The notes beneath the pieces were generated by a model. The model did not search any database. It saw only the letters and a program-made list of their open reading frames with translations, and had not been told where the DNA came from. This document shows positions 19,212-28,285 of a stretch of DNA of 49,977 bases, one piece after another. Numbering within the stretch: position 1 is the stretch's first letter; every line of letters starts with the position of its first letter. Source of the DNA: a bacterium (lineage in GTDB: Bacteria; Planctomycetota; UBA1135; UBA2386); NCBI GenBank assembly GCA_030432695.1, contig JAUILN010000029.1, forward strand, positions 1 to 49,977, given 5' to 3'. Both the position numbers and the translations under genes were made by a program.

Positions 19212-21623
19212 ATGGGCGTCATGCGCTCGGTCCAACGGTCGTCCCTGCTGCTCGTCGGCGCGTTGCTGCTCGTGGCGGCAGCGGTCTGGTTGGTGTCGGG
19301 AGCGTGGGGTCTCGAGCGTGCCGGTCGCGAAGGCCCTGTCGCGGATCCGGCGTTCGGCGTCCGGAGCGGGGAGGCGGGGATTCCGGAGGACGGACCGGGC
19401 GGCGGCGGTGTCTCGAACGACGACGGATCGAGCGAGGCAGAGGTCGACGAAGCGCGCGTGGTCGTGTCGCCGGCGGAGGGGCCACCGCGCCTCCGGGTGG
19501 TCGTGCGGTCGGCGCAGGATGGTCGACCGATCGAGGGCGTGGTGGTCCTCGGTGTGGGCTACGACACCGGGCAGAAGCTGGCGGGGCGCACCGATGCGGC
19601 CGGGGAGGCAGTGTTCGAACCGATCGTGCCGGGGCAGTACGCCTTGCATGCCTCGAAGTCGCGCGAGCTGGTGGTCGTGGCCGAACACGGCGAGACGATC
19701 GAGGAGATCGAAGTCGTGAAGCGCTTCGAGGTGCTTGGTCGCGTCGTCGACGTGCACGGGCGGCCCGTTCCGGGCGCGTCGATCTGGGCCACGGACACGG
19801 AATACGCGATGGCGGGCTCGGTCGTAGGAGCGACGGCCGACGCCGCCGGGCGGTTCGCGTGGCAGTCGTACGAGTACGGCCAGTGGCTGTTCGCGACCGC
19901 AGCGGGCTTCGTCGCCTCGCCGGTCTACGACTTCAGCGCGCGCCAGGAGCAGGGCGAGTCGTTCGAGGTGACGATCACAATGGCGCGGCCCGATGTGGCG
20001 GAGCTGCGCGGCGTGGTCGTCGCGGCGACCGACGGCCGGCCGGTGGAAGCGGCGCGCGTGGTGCTCCGGCCGGCCGCTCCGCCGCGGCTCGATCCGGAGG
20101 CGGAGGCGGGGTTCTTCGGGCCTTCTGGCCGGATGCCGCCGAGTCTCGAGACGCTCACCGATGAGTTCGGTCGCTTCGCCTTCACCGATCTCACCGCGGG
20201 CAATGCCTCGTTGCGGGTGCGGGCGGAGGGCTTCGGTCAGCACTGGCAAGAAGTCGAAGTGCGTGCGCCGACGACTCCGGATCTGCGGCTCGAGCTCGGC
20301 GAACCGCTGGCGCTGCACGGGATCGTCGTCGACGACGCGGGGGCTCCGGTCGCCAACGCACTGCTGCGCGCCGGCTCGATGGGTGGGGTGGACGAGGCAC
20401 TGACCCGATCGAAGCGCGATGGTCGCTACCGGCTGGCACCCCTGCCTCGACGTCAGGTTCATCTGCTGGTCTCCGCAGACGGACACCGCTTCTGGGACGA
20501 CGACGTGTTGGTGCCGGAGGGGCAGAGCGAACATGAGTTCCGGGTGGTACTGGAGCGAGAGTATCGGTTGCGCGGCCTGCTGCTCGATGACGGGGGCGCG
20601 CCGCTCGTCGGGTGGTATGTGAACGGGCCCGATCGCTCGCGTCACTTCGCGCAGACCGACGCCCGCGGTCAGTTCGAGATCGACGCCGAGGAGCCGCCCG
20701 CCCTCCACGGCATGGCCCCGCCCGCTGAGGAAGGGAAGCTCGGGGCGCCGCAGAGCTTGACGCTCGATCCGGAGCCCGATGCCGACGGACGCTACACGTG
20801 GCGTGCACACGCGGCAGACGCAGCCAGCGCGAGGATCCGGGGCCAGGTCGTTCTCGACGACGCGATCGCCGATGCCCGCCTCGTGCTCGATCTGCGCGGT
20901 GGGCAGCCGCTGTTCATGCGCGGCGAGCGGCTCGTCCTCGGCGAGTCGGGAATTCCGGGGAGCTTCGAGGTCGGACCGTTCCCGGCAGGTGCGTTTCGGG
21001 TGCGGATCGAGGGTGCCGAAGGCGAGACGCGGGTCGCCATGCACGACCTCGGGACCATCGAGCTGAAGTCCGGCGAGGTGGTCGACCTCGGCAGCATCGA
21101 GGTCGTCCCCGCCGCGCGGATCGACCTGCAGGTGCTGCGCCCGCAAGGGGTACATCCCGACGACCTGCGGATGCGCCTGGCCCGCCTGCCCGAAGACCGC
21201 TGGATCCCGTTCGGTCTGTTCCGCGACGGCACCCCGATGGACCGTCCGTTGGTGCCCGGCAGCTACCGTCTCCAGGTCAGTGGAAAGGGAGTCGTGCCCG
21301 TGGAACGTCGCATCGAACTCGAGAGGGGCGAGGTCGAGGTCGTAGCGATCGCGCTCGAGTCCGCGCGCACCCTGCTCCTCACTGCCGCGGGTGAGCAGAC
21401 CTCGGGTGCACCGCCGTGGCTGCCCATCTCCGTGTTCGACCCAGGCGACCAGTCCCTGCGCTTCACCACCATCGTCTCCAGCCAGGAACTGCTCGGCGAA
21501 GGCGCGCAGCTCGGACTGCCCGACGGCGTCCACCGATTGGTCCTCGGCTTCGGCGACAGCGAGCCCGTGCGCGTGCACTTCGTGCCCGGCGGTGACGAGC
21601 GCGCGCAGTTCGCCGTGCGCTAG
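19212..21623 (+). CDS. Large envelope protein with carboxypeptidase-regulatory-like repeats (copy 1)
   Basis: The product has 803 residues from the ATG at 19212; an ATG three codons on (19221) is equally possible. An N-terminal hydrophobic segment (LLLVGALLLVAAAVWLV, about residues 12-28) acts as anchor or uncleaved signal. Multiple beta-sandwich units follow, of the type xGRVVDVHGRPVPGASIWA, GVVVAATDGRPVEAARVVL and GIVVDDAGAPVANALLRAG, each with a later TDxxGRFxF strand. These are CarboxypepD_reg/SpaA-like folds. I see no enzymatic domain. The likely role is structural or adhesive at the cell surface. The next gene is a paralog of the same length (804 residues), separated by a hairpin. Confidence 0.85.
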   Translation: MGVMRSVQRSSLLLVGALLLVAAAVWLVSGAWGLERAGREGPVADPAFGVRSGEAGIPEDGPGGGGVSNDDGSSEAEVDEARVVVSPAEGPPRLRVVVRSAQDGRPIEGVVVLGVGYDTGQKLAGRTDAAGEAVFEPIVPGQYALHASKSRELVVVAEHGETIEEIEVVKRFEVLGRVVDVHGRPVPGASIWATDTEYAMAGSVVGATADAAGRFAWQSYEYGQWLFATAAGFVASPVYDFSARQEQGESFEVTITMARPDVAELRGVVVAATDGRPVEAARVVLRPAAPPRLDPEAEAGFFGPSGRMPPSLETLTDEFGRFAFTDLTAGNASLRVRAEGFGQHWQEVEVRAPTTPDLRLELGEPLALHGIVVDDAGAPVANALLRAGSMGGVDEALTRSKRDGRYRLAPLPRRQVHLLVSADGHRFWDDDVLVPEGQSEHEFRVVLEREYRLRGLLLDDGGAPLVGWYVNGPDRSRHFAQTDARGQFEIDAEEPPALHGMAPPAEEGKLGAPQSLTLDPEPDADGRYTWRAHAADAASARIRGQVVLDDAIADARLVLDLRGGQPLFMRGERLVLGESGIPGSFEVGPFPAGAFRVRIEGAEGETRVAMHDLGTIELKSGEVVDLGSIEVVPAARIDLQVLRPQGVHPDDLRMRLARLPEDRWIPFGLFRDGTPMDRPLVPGSYRLQVSGKGVVPVERRIELERGEVEVVAIALESARTLLLTAAGEQTSGAPPWLPISVFDPGDQSLRFTTIVSSQELLGEGAQLGLPDGVHRLVLGFGDSEPVRVHFVPGGDERAQFAVR

Positions 21624-21628
21624 CCCGA

Positions 21629-21665
21629 ACATTTACACCCGGTGCCAGGCACGCGTTGTAAATGT
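21629..21665. repeat. Hairpin with GGTGCCAGGCAC core (copy between paralogs)
   Basis: The exact 9-bp arms ACATTTACA (21629-21637) and TGTAAATGT (21657-21665) flank an inner GGTGCC-A-GGCAC. It begins 6 bases after the stop of the first paralog. The AT-rich arms stand out in this GC-rich genome. The core is shared with the hairpins at 1150 and 24128, but the arms are unrelated. Confidence 0.8.
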
Positions 21666-21705
21666 CTGCTGCCCACACAGACGTCCCCCACGCATCATCG
21701 GCTGG

Positions 21706-24120
21706 ATGACCGCCCACTCGGACCGCGGTGTGCCGACGACCGGCCTTGTCTTCCTCGCAGGACTCGTCCTCGCGATGGCCTGGCTGGTCTTCCAGGCGGA
21801 TCCTGCGCCGGCGGTGGTCGGGCCTGCCGCGGAGTCGTCGACCAGCGGTGCGGGGGATGCGCGGACTGGGGACGTTGGGGGCGACGCGCGAACGGAGGAT
21901 TCCGAGTCCGGCACCGATCCAGGGAGCGCGGAGATTTCAGCCCGCCAGGGGGTCGCCGCGGCGGGCTATCCACCGCGGTTGCGTGTGGTCGTCCGGTTGG
22001 TGGGGAGCGGCGAGCCGGTGGTCGAGCAGCCCGTGTCACTCGTCGGCTGGGACGTTCCAGCTCGTCTCGCCGCGCTCACCGATTCCGCGGGCGAGGCGGT
22101 CTTCGAGCCAGTCCCGCCGGGGCGCTACTTCGAGGACGGCGGCCTGGGTCTTCGTCTCGTCGAGGTCCGAGACCACGGGGAGACGTTGGTCGAGGTCGAA
22201 GTCTCGCGGCAGTTCACCTTGCGTGGTCGCGTCACCGACGAACTGGGTCGGCCCGTCCCCGGCGCCGAAGTCTGGACCACGGGCTTCCACTTGTCGTTCG
22301 AAGGGGCCTCGCGCCGCGCGGTGACCGACGCCGCGGGCCGCTTCGCATGGGATTCCCACGGAGCGGGCTATCCGTGTGAGAACGTGTTCGCGCGTGCGGA
22401 CGGCTATGTGCCGTCGCCGGTGCACGCGGTCACCGCGGAGCTGCTCGGAGACGACGCAGAGGAGATCATCCTCGCGCTGCGGCCGGCAGAGCTCGCGGTC
22501 GTGAGCGGGACGGTCGTCTCGGCAACCGACGGCGAGCCCGTCGCCGGTGCAACGGTGACCCTGCGGCCGCGCACGCCGGCACCCGTCGAGGGTCTCGAGA
22601 ATCGGGCCGCGTTCCTCCGCTACCCGCGCAGCACGCCGCGCCAGTCCACGCGAGCCGACCAGCACGGGGCCTTCTCGTTCGAAGACGTATCGGCCGGCGA
22701 AGCCAGCTTCCGGATCCGGGCAGAGGGCTACGGCGTGCTCGACACCTTGCGCACCTTGCAGCCCGGCCGTTCGACCGGCCTGCGCTTCGAACTCGGCGCG
22801 CCGCTCGCCATCCACGGTCGCGTCGTCGACGGCGAAGGCCGCGCCGTGGTGGGAGCGATCGTGAGCGCGCCGAGCGTCGCCGATCAGTTCCGCGCTCCCT
22901 GCGCGACCGACGCGGACGGCCGCTACCGGGTGGAGCCCGTGCCTGGGCGCAACATCCGCCTGTCGGCCGAGGCGGAGGGTTACGAGTACGCACAGGTCGA
23001 GGTGACGATTCCCGAGGATGCGTGGGACGTCGAGCAGCAGATCGAGCTCCAGCGGTCCGCCGAACTCCTCGGTGTCTTGCTGGGCGAGTCCGGCGCGCCC
23101 CTCGTGGGATGGGGAGTCATGCCTGCCGCGCGGGCCATCGGTGTCTTCGAGACCGACTCCCAAGGGCACTTCGCCTTGCCGCTCGCCGAAGCCCAGGAGC
23201 TGGTCGCGAGTTCGCCTGCTCCCGCGCGGGGCATGCCGTCGGGCCCACCTCGCCGGATCGTCCGCGATGCGGAGCAGCGGTCCGATGGCCGCTGGGTCTG
23301 GCGCGCCCTCGAGGCCGATGCACCGAGCGCGACGATCGCCGGCCGGATCGTGATCGAGCCCGCGGTCGATCGACCGCGCCTCGTGCTTCGCCTGCACGCG
23401 CCAGTGCTGGGCCTCGTGCGGTCGCTGCTCCTGGAACTCCGACCAGACGGCGACGGGTCGTCGTTCGAGTGCGGGCCGTGGCCTCCCGGCGACTATGCAC
23501 TCGAGCTGTGGGCCGCCGAAGGGGAAGACCGGATCCCGGTCTTCGCGCTCGGCACGCGGTCGATCGAGCGCAACCAACGACTCGATCTGGGCACCCTTCG
23601 CATTCCCGCCGCGGTGCCTCTCGCGGTCTCCGTCGTCCGGCCCGAGGACGTCTCGCCGCGGGCGGTGCGCTGCGACCTGCTGCGCCAGCCAGGCGAGACG
23701 AAGGTGCCCGGCGGCGTCGACCTCGACGGCCGCTTCGTCACCACTGCCTTGGCGCCCGGCGACTACCTGCTGCGCATCTCCGGCAGCGGCTTCGCCCCGG
23801 TCGAACGACGGTTCACGCTGCGCCCGGGCGAGCCCGAGAGCATCCGTATCGAACTCGCCGCCTGCCGCGACCTGAAGCTCACCCTCGAGTGGCGCCGCGA
23901 GCAGCCGTTGCACGGTCAGGTCCGGGTCTTGATCCACGACCATGACAGCGGTGTGCTGCGCGCCACGGGTGCAGTGTGGGCCACCGAACTCCTTCGCCAT
24001 GGCGCGAACCTCGGGCTCCCCGACGGCCGCTACCGCCTCTCACTGAGCTGCGGAGGCGAATCGGTGCCGGTGTTCTTCACGCCGGGTGGCGACGATGCCG
24101 CGCGCTTCACCGTCGACTGA
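21706..24120 (+). CDS. Large envelope protein with carboxypeptidase-regulatory-like repeats (copy 2)
   Basis: The product has 804 residues from the ATG at 21706, which begins a hydrophobic anchor (TGLVFLAGLVLAMAWLVF). It matches the upstream 803-residue protein along its whole length: a low-complexity spacer, then repeated CarboxypepD_reg-like units (LRGRVTDELGRPVPGAEVW, VSGTVVSATDGEPVAGATV, IHGRVVDGEGRAVVGAIV). Both proteins share a final VPxFFTPGGDDAARF-like end (VHFVPGGDERAQF in copy 1). This is a tandem duplication that has diverged. The function is unknown, probably surface-structural. A second core-sharing hairpin lies 7 bases after its stop. Confidence 0.85.
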   Translation: MTAHSDRGVPTTGLVFLAGLVLAMAWLVFQADPAPAVVGPAAESSTSGAGDARTGDVGGDARTEDSESGTDPGSAEISARQGVAAAGYPPRLRVVVRLVGSGEPVVEQPVSLVGWDVPARLAALTDSAGEAVFEPVPPGRYFEDGGLGLRLVEVRDHGETLVEVEVSRQFTLRGRVTDELGRPVPGAEVWTTGFHLSFEGASRRAVTDAAGRFAWDSHGAGYPCENVFARADGYVPSPVHAVTAELLGDDAEEIILALRPAELAVVSGTVVSATDGEPVAGATVTLRPRTPAPVEGLENRAAFLRYPRSTPRQSTRADQHGAFSFEDVSAGEASFRIRAEGYGVLDTLRTLQPGRSTGLRFELGAPLAIHGRVVDGEGRAVVGAIVSAPSVADQFRAPCATDADGRYRVEPVPGRNIRLSAEAEGYEYAQVEVTIPEDAWDVEQQIELQRSAELLGVLLGESGAPLVGWGVMPAARAIGVFETDSQGHFALPLAEAQELVASSPAPARGMPSGPPRRIVRDAEQRSDGRWVWRALEADAPSATIAGRIVIEPAVDRPRLVLRLHAPVLGLVRSLLLELRPDGDGSSFECGPWPPGDYALELWAAEGEDRIPVFALGTRSIERNQRLDLGTLRIPAAVPLAVSVVRPEDVSPRAVRCDLLRQPGETKVPGGVDLDGRFVTTALAPGDYLLRISGSGFAPVERRFTLRPGEPESIRIELAACRDLKLTLEWRREQPLHGQVRVLIHDHDSGVLRATGAVWATELLRHGANLGLPDGRYRLSLSCGGESVPVFFTPGGDDAARFTVD

Positions 24121-24127
24121 CCGACAC

Positions 24128-24160
24128 TTTTCCAACTGGTGCCAGGCACCGGTTGGAAAA
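24128..24160. repeat. Hairpin with GGTGCCAGGCACC core (copy between convergent genes)
   Basis: TTTTCCAAC (24128-24136) pairs with GTTGGAAAA (24152-24160). The inner GGTGCC-A-GGCACC extends the stem to 16 positions with one T/G wobble pair. It lies between the stops of two convergent genes (24120 and 24168), where it could act as a bidirectional terminator. It shares its core with the hairpins at 1150 and 21629. Confidence 0.8.
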
Positions 24161-24167
24161 CTCGGAG

Positions 24168-27100
24168 TCAGATGCCCACGCGCACTTCGATCGCGTTGGT
24201 CAGGTCGATGCCGAACGCGCCCCGGCCCGGGATGATCGCGCACTGCACGCGGACCGTGGCGCCGGGCACGCCGTTGATGTTCGGCAGCGGCAGGACCGAG
24301 ACGAACTGTCCGGTGGTCGGGATGGCTGCGAAGGCGAACATGGTCGCCGGGTTCAGGTGCAGCTGGCAGTGCGGGCCGAACGGCGCGGGCGCGGGCGGTT
24401 GGGCGTCGATCAGGAACAACGCGAAGGTGCCGGGGGTGTTGGGCGCGCCGAAGCCGTTGAGTTGGATGGCCTGTCCCAGGCTCGGACCGAAGCCGCGGAG
24501 GCGTTGCTCGGTGAGTTCGGCGGCGCAGCGACCGGGCAGGGCGCGGATCAAGCCATTGGTGTCGTAGCCCCAGAGTTCATTGCCCTCGATGCCGTCGTCT
24601 CCGGGGAACACCAGCATGCGCTTGGCGAACGAGAATTCCGCGTTCGCCGCGAGGCCGCTGGAACTCCCCGGGCCGACTTCACCGAGCTGCTGCGGGTTCT
24701 GCAGATCGATGCCGTCCAGGCTCCAGAGTTCGCGACCCGAACCGGGTGAGGCCGCGCTGAAGAACAAGCTGCGGGAACTCCAGACGAGGCTGCGGGGGTC
24801 CGAGCCGTTGGCTCCCGGCACGAGGTCGCGGACCGTGGCCGCGGTTGTCGTGACCAGCCACGGTTCCTGGCCGTGGATCCCATCGTCGGCCACCATCGCG
24901 ATCCGGTCGGGATGTACCACCGTCAGCTCGCGAGGGTCGCAACCCGCCGCCCCGGGCCGCACGTCGCTGATCATCTGTGTGCCGCTCGACGTGCCGTTGG
25001 ATCTGCAGGGTTCGAGGCCGTGGCTACCGTCGTCACCGAAGAAGAACAGCAGGGCTCCCGCGGTGACGAGTTCCCCGGGGATGCCGTCGGCTCCGCCCGG
25101 GTTGAAGTCGCTCACCAGGAAGGTGCCGTTACCTACGCCCGACGACCGCCACAGCTCGCGGCCGTGCACGCCGTCGTTGGCGGTGAAGTAGAGCACGTTG
25201 CGGTAGGCGATCAGGTGGGCAGGGTTCGAGCTGCCATTGGCGTTGATGTTGGCGACCTGGAACAGCTGGGATCGAGTCTTCCAGTTCACCCGCCACAGCT
25301 CGCGATCGCCGCTGGCGTCGGTCGCCGTGAAGAACAACACGTCGCCGCAGCGGGTCAGCCATCGCGGGTCGGAGCCGTCGAGGCCGGGTCGTACGTCGAA
25401 GACCGTGCCGTCCACGAACAGCTCGTTGCCGCGGAGCAGGATCGGGACGCTGGCCGCCACGCCGTTCGCCAGCGGAGTGATCTCGGTCGCATCCCCGATC
25501 TGGTTGGCGATGTTGACCACCGAGAGCGATGACGAACTCTGGGCGACCAGCAGGTTGCGTTGGTTGATCCCGCGGTCGGCATTGAACCAGACCCTTCCGT
25601 CGTCGCTGACGATCGGAGCGGTCGGGTTGCGTGGATCGAGCGGATGAGTGCGGAACAGCTCCTCGGTGCCGGCGGTGGTCCCGTCGGTCCGGAACATCTC
25701 GCTCCGACCGAACTGCGGGTCCGCGACGAACCAGGCCGAGCCATCCAATGCCTCCGCGAAGTGCCGCGGGTTCGAGGGCTGGCCGACGAAGGGCTGAATA
25801 TCGGCGATGGGACGCCCTTGCAGCGTGGTCTCGTTGTAGCTGTGCGGCTCCCGACCGGACCGGCCGCGCCCTTCTGCCGAGAACAGCACGCGCGGCTCTC
25901 CTGCGACGTTGAAATCCACGACGGCCTCACGTGGCTGCCCCGAGTCCGCGCCGGACTTCACGTTGTAGACCAGGCGGGTCCCAGCGCGCGTCCCGTCGGT
26001 GCTCCAGAGTTCGCTGCCGTTGGTGGCGTCGAAGCCCTCGAAGTAGACCAGGCGGTTGCTCGCGGTGAGGAGTTGGATGCCGCCGGTGTTGAAGCCTATG
26101 ACCGGGTCCGCGACGAATTGGACACCGAAGATGTCGGCCACGTAGATGCAGCGGCCGAGTGTCGGGTCCAGCGCGGTGAAGTAGACCGGCCGGAGGAAGG
26201 GGTTGATCTGCGGTGCGTAGAGGAAGTTGTCGGGGTTCGAACTGGCGCTCGCGTTCAGATCGGCGACGAGGGTCGCGTCATTGGTGAGCGCGCTCGCTTC
26301 CCAGAGTTCGCCGAACGCGCTGAACAGGACGTTCGCGCTACGTGCGGTCAGCTCTCGAGGCGTTGAACTCCCCGAGCCCGGATTGATGTCTTCGACCAGA
26401 CCGATCCGGCCGGTGTAGGTGCTGAACGCCTGGAAGTAGCGGAACAGCTCGGTGCCGGTCTGTGGAGATGTACCTGTGAACCAGAGGGTCAGACCGTTGG
26501 AGAACGGGCTGGGAGCCGTCGGAGCGAAGACCGCGAAGTCGCCGACCGGCAGGATCCCGTCGCGCACGCCCGGATCCATGTCGGTCAGGCGCTCGAGGTT
26601 GCCTTCGCGGAGCAGCCACAGCTCGCGCCCGAAGTTCGGCGTGTCGGCGCTGAAGAACGTGTAGAGCGTCAGGCCGCGCAGGGTCGAGTCGAAGTACTCC
26701 ACCGACAAGATCTGCGCCGGGTCGCTGCTGCTCGAACCGGGGCGCAGATCGCCGACCAGCTGCGTTCCGGCCGGAGTCCCGTCGGTGACCCAGAGTTCGT
26801 CACCCTCGGCCGCGGTCCGGCCTTGGAAGTAGACCACCGAACCGTCCGGTCGCTGTGTCGGATAGAGGATCGGTTCGACGGTCCCGATCCGTGTCGTGCC
26901 GCCCGCCGTGCCGTCGGTGACCCACATTGCGCCCGCGCCGTAGAACAGCACGCGGCCCGCATCGAGGGCATGGAGCATGCGGACGTCGCCGCCCGGGCCC
27001 GGGTCGACCTCGAAGAACAGCCGGGTGCCGGCAGGCGTGCCGTCGGTGATCCAGAGTTCGCGGCCGTCTTGTCGGTTGGAAGCGGCGAAAAGCCACTGCG

Positions 27101-27251
27101 AGCCGATAGGGGTCCACTCGGCCGGATTCGAGTTCTCGGCCAGTGTCGCCGTGTTCAGGTCGGCAATCAGGGTGGCGGATTGCGCCGCTAGCGGCAGGGC
27201 GCCGAGGAGTCCCAGGGGGAGAGCCGTGAGGAGTGTGTGTCGTAGGTTCAT
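24168..27251 (-). CDS. Secreted ELWxxDGT-repeat protein 3
   Basis: The product has 1027 residues with a signal peptide (LLTALPLGLLGALPLAAQ). The ELW repeats are fewer and more decayed than in the other two proteins. Clear units are ELWITDGTPAGT, ELWVTDGTPAGT and ELWSTDGTRAGT. Many others keep only ELW or GT (ELWRSSGVGNGT, EPCRSNGTSSGT, ELWSLDG). The C-terminal 125 residues (from about LPGRCAAEL) are a distinct module that looks like a variant of the one in proteins 1 and 2. The gene is last in an operon. The upstream stop codon TGA (27263-27265) overlaps a GAGGA ribosome site placed 8 bases before this ATG, which suggests translational coupling. Confidence 0.88.
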   Translation of the reverse strand: MNLRHTLLTALPLGLLGALPLAAQSATLIADLNTATLAENSNPAEWTPIGSQWLFAASNRQDGRELWITDGTPAGTRLFFEVDPGPGGDVRMLHALDAGRVLFYGAGAMWVTDGTAGGTTRIGTVEPILYPTQRPDGSVVYFQGRTAAEGDELWVTDGTPAGTQLVGDLRPGSSSSDPAQILSVEYFDSTLRGLTLYTFFSADTPNFGRELWLLREGNLERLTDMDPGVRDGILPVGDFAVFAPTAPSPFSNGLTLWFTGTSPQTGTELFRYFQAFSTYTGRIGLVEDINPGSGSSTPRELTARSANVLFSAFGELWEASALTNDATLVADLNASASSNPDNFLYAPQINPFLRPVYFTALDPTLGRCIYVADIFGVQFVADPVIGFNTGGIQLLTASNRLVYFEGFDATNGSELWSTDGTRAGTRLVYNVKSGADSGQPREAVVDFNVAGEPRVLFSAEGRGRSGREPHSYNETTLQGRPIADIQPFVGQPSNPRHFAEALDGSAWFVADPQFGRSEMFRTDGTTAGTEELFRTHPLDPRNPTAPIVSDDGRVWFNADRGINQRNLLVAQSSSSLSVVNIANQIGDATEITPLANGVAASVPILLRGNELFVDGTVFDVRPGLDGSDPRWLTRCGDVLFFTATDASGDRELWRVNWKTRSQLFQVANINANGSSNPAHLIAYRNVLYFTANDGVHGRELWRSSGVGNGTFLVSDFNPGGADGIPGELVTAGALLFFFGDDGSHGLEPCRSNGTSSGTQMISDVRPGAAGCDPRELTVVHPDRIAMVADDGIHGQEPWLVTTTAATVRDLVPGANGSDPRSLVWSSRSLFFSAASPGSGRELWSLDGIDLQNPQQLGEVGPGSSSGLAANAEFSFAKRMLVFPGDDGIEGNELWGYDTNGLIRALPGRCAAELTEQRLRGFGPSLGQAIQLNGFGAPNTPGTFALFLIDAQPPAPAPFGPHCQLHLNPATMFAFAAIPTTGQFVSVLPLPNINGVPGATVRVQCAIIPGRGAFGIDLTNAIEVRVGI

Positions 27252-27262
27252 CTGGCGCGTCC

Positions 27263-28285
27263 TCAGTCGAAGATCAGAACGGCGGCGGAGTGCACTTCGA
27301 CCGGCGCGTCGACCGCGTTCCGGTCGTTGGCGCAGAGGCTCAGCGTCGTGACACTGCCGAAATTGGCGGCGAACGGCTGGGCGACGCCCTCGCTGAGCGC
27401 GACCCCGAGCGGCAGCGTCTGATCGGGCGTGATGGCTTCGATGAAGACGTTGACCCGCGACCAGCCGACGTAGTTCGGCAGCCGGTAGTTCATCAGCACC
27501 TGGTTGTTCGAGTTGCCGATGCCGATCGGGAAGATGCCGATGTCGCCGTTGGAGTAGGGCTGCTTGCAGATCGGATCCGGGGGGACCACGCCATCGGAGG
27601 TGGTGCCGACGATGAGCGCCACCGGCGAGCCGGTGCCGGCCGCGGCCAGGATCGACCAGTCGTACCCTCCGCTCGAGGTGTTGCTGAGCGAGTCGAGGGT
27701 CATCGCGCTGCCGAGGTTGGCCGGGATGCAGGGCGGGTCCGGCTTCTTCACGCCGTTGATCGACGCGAAGTCGGCGTCGAGTGGGTAGGGACCGAGGCTG
27801 CTCCGGGAGGTGCCGTCGATGTCCAGGATGACGTCGCGGGTCCGCGCGCCGATCGGGCTGGTATGCCGATAGGGCGCGCTGAAGGGAATCCGGATCTGAC
27901 TTCCTCCGAGCGTTCGTGCCCCGATATCGGGGAGCGAGAGTCTGGCGTTGAACACCACCAGGTCGGAGCCGGCCACCCAGTTGCCATTGAACGCGGAGCG
28001 GGTCTGGTTCCGTAGCGAGGAATGGTCGGCGGCCGCCATGCGGACGATCAGGTCATAGGTGCGCCCTTGCGCACTCACGTTGTCGTAGGTGATGCGGTCG
28101 CGGCGGAACGAGACGCCGCGGTACGTGCCGACCGGGAAGTCCTCTTCGATCTGCTGGAAGCGGAACGTCGACGTGGAGAACAGGTCGTTCCGCACGCCGG
28201 CGCCTTCGCGGGTCATCATGTCCGGCGGGCTGGTCTGCGCGGTGATCGCGCCGGCGAGACAGAGTGCGAACAAGGAGTGCTTCAT
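27263..28285 (-). CDS. Secreted protein of unknown function
   Basis: The product has 340 residues from the ATG at 28285, with a short signal peptide (HSLFALCLAGAITAQT). The rest is beta-rich. Segments such as TYRGVSFRRDRI, RTYDLIVRMA and VILDIDGTSRSSLGPYPLDADFAS read in parts suggest an all-beta extracellular domain. I recognise no named family or catalytic motif. Its ATG overlaps the kinase-SUMF stop as ATGA (28282-28285). An AGAGGA ribosome site lies inside the end of the kinase gene, so translation is coupled. ELW protein 3 follows after 11 bp. It is probably a partner in the same envelope function. Confidence 0.8.
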   Translation of the reverse strand: MKHSLFALCLAGAITAQTSPPDMMTREGAGVRNDLFSTSTFRFQQIEEDFPVGTYRGVSFRRDRITYDNVSAQGRTYDLIVRMAAADHSSLRNQTRSAFNGNWVAGSDLVVFNARLSLPDIGARTLGGSQIRIPFSAPYRHTSPIGARTRDVILDIDGTSRSSLGPYPLDADFASINGVKKPDPPCIPANLGSAMTLDSLSNTSSGGYDWSILAAAGTGSPVALIVGTTSDGVVPPDPICKQPYSNGDIGIFPIGIGNSNNQVLMNYRLPNYVGWSRVNVFIEAITPDQTLPLGVALSEGVAQPFAANFGSVTTLSLCANDRNAVDAPVEVHSAAVLIFD

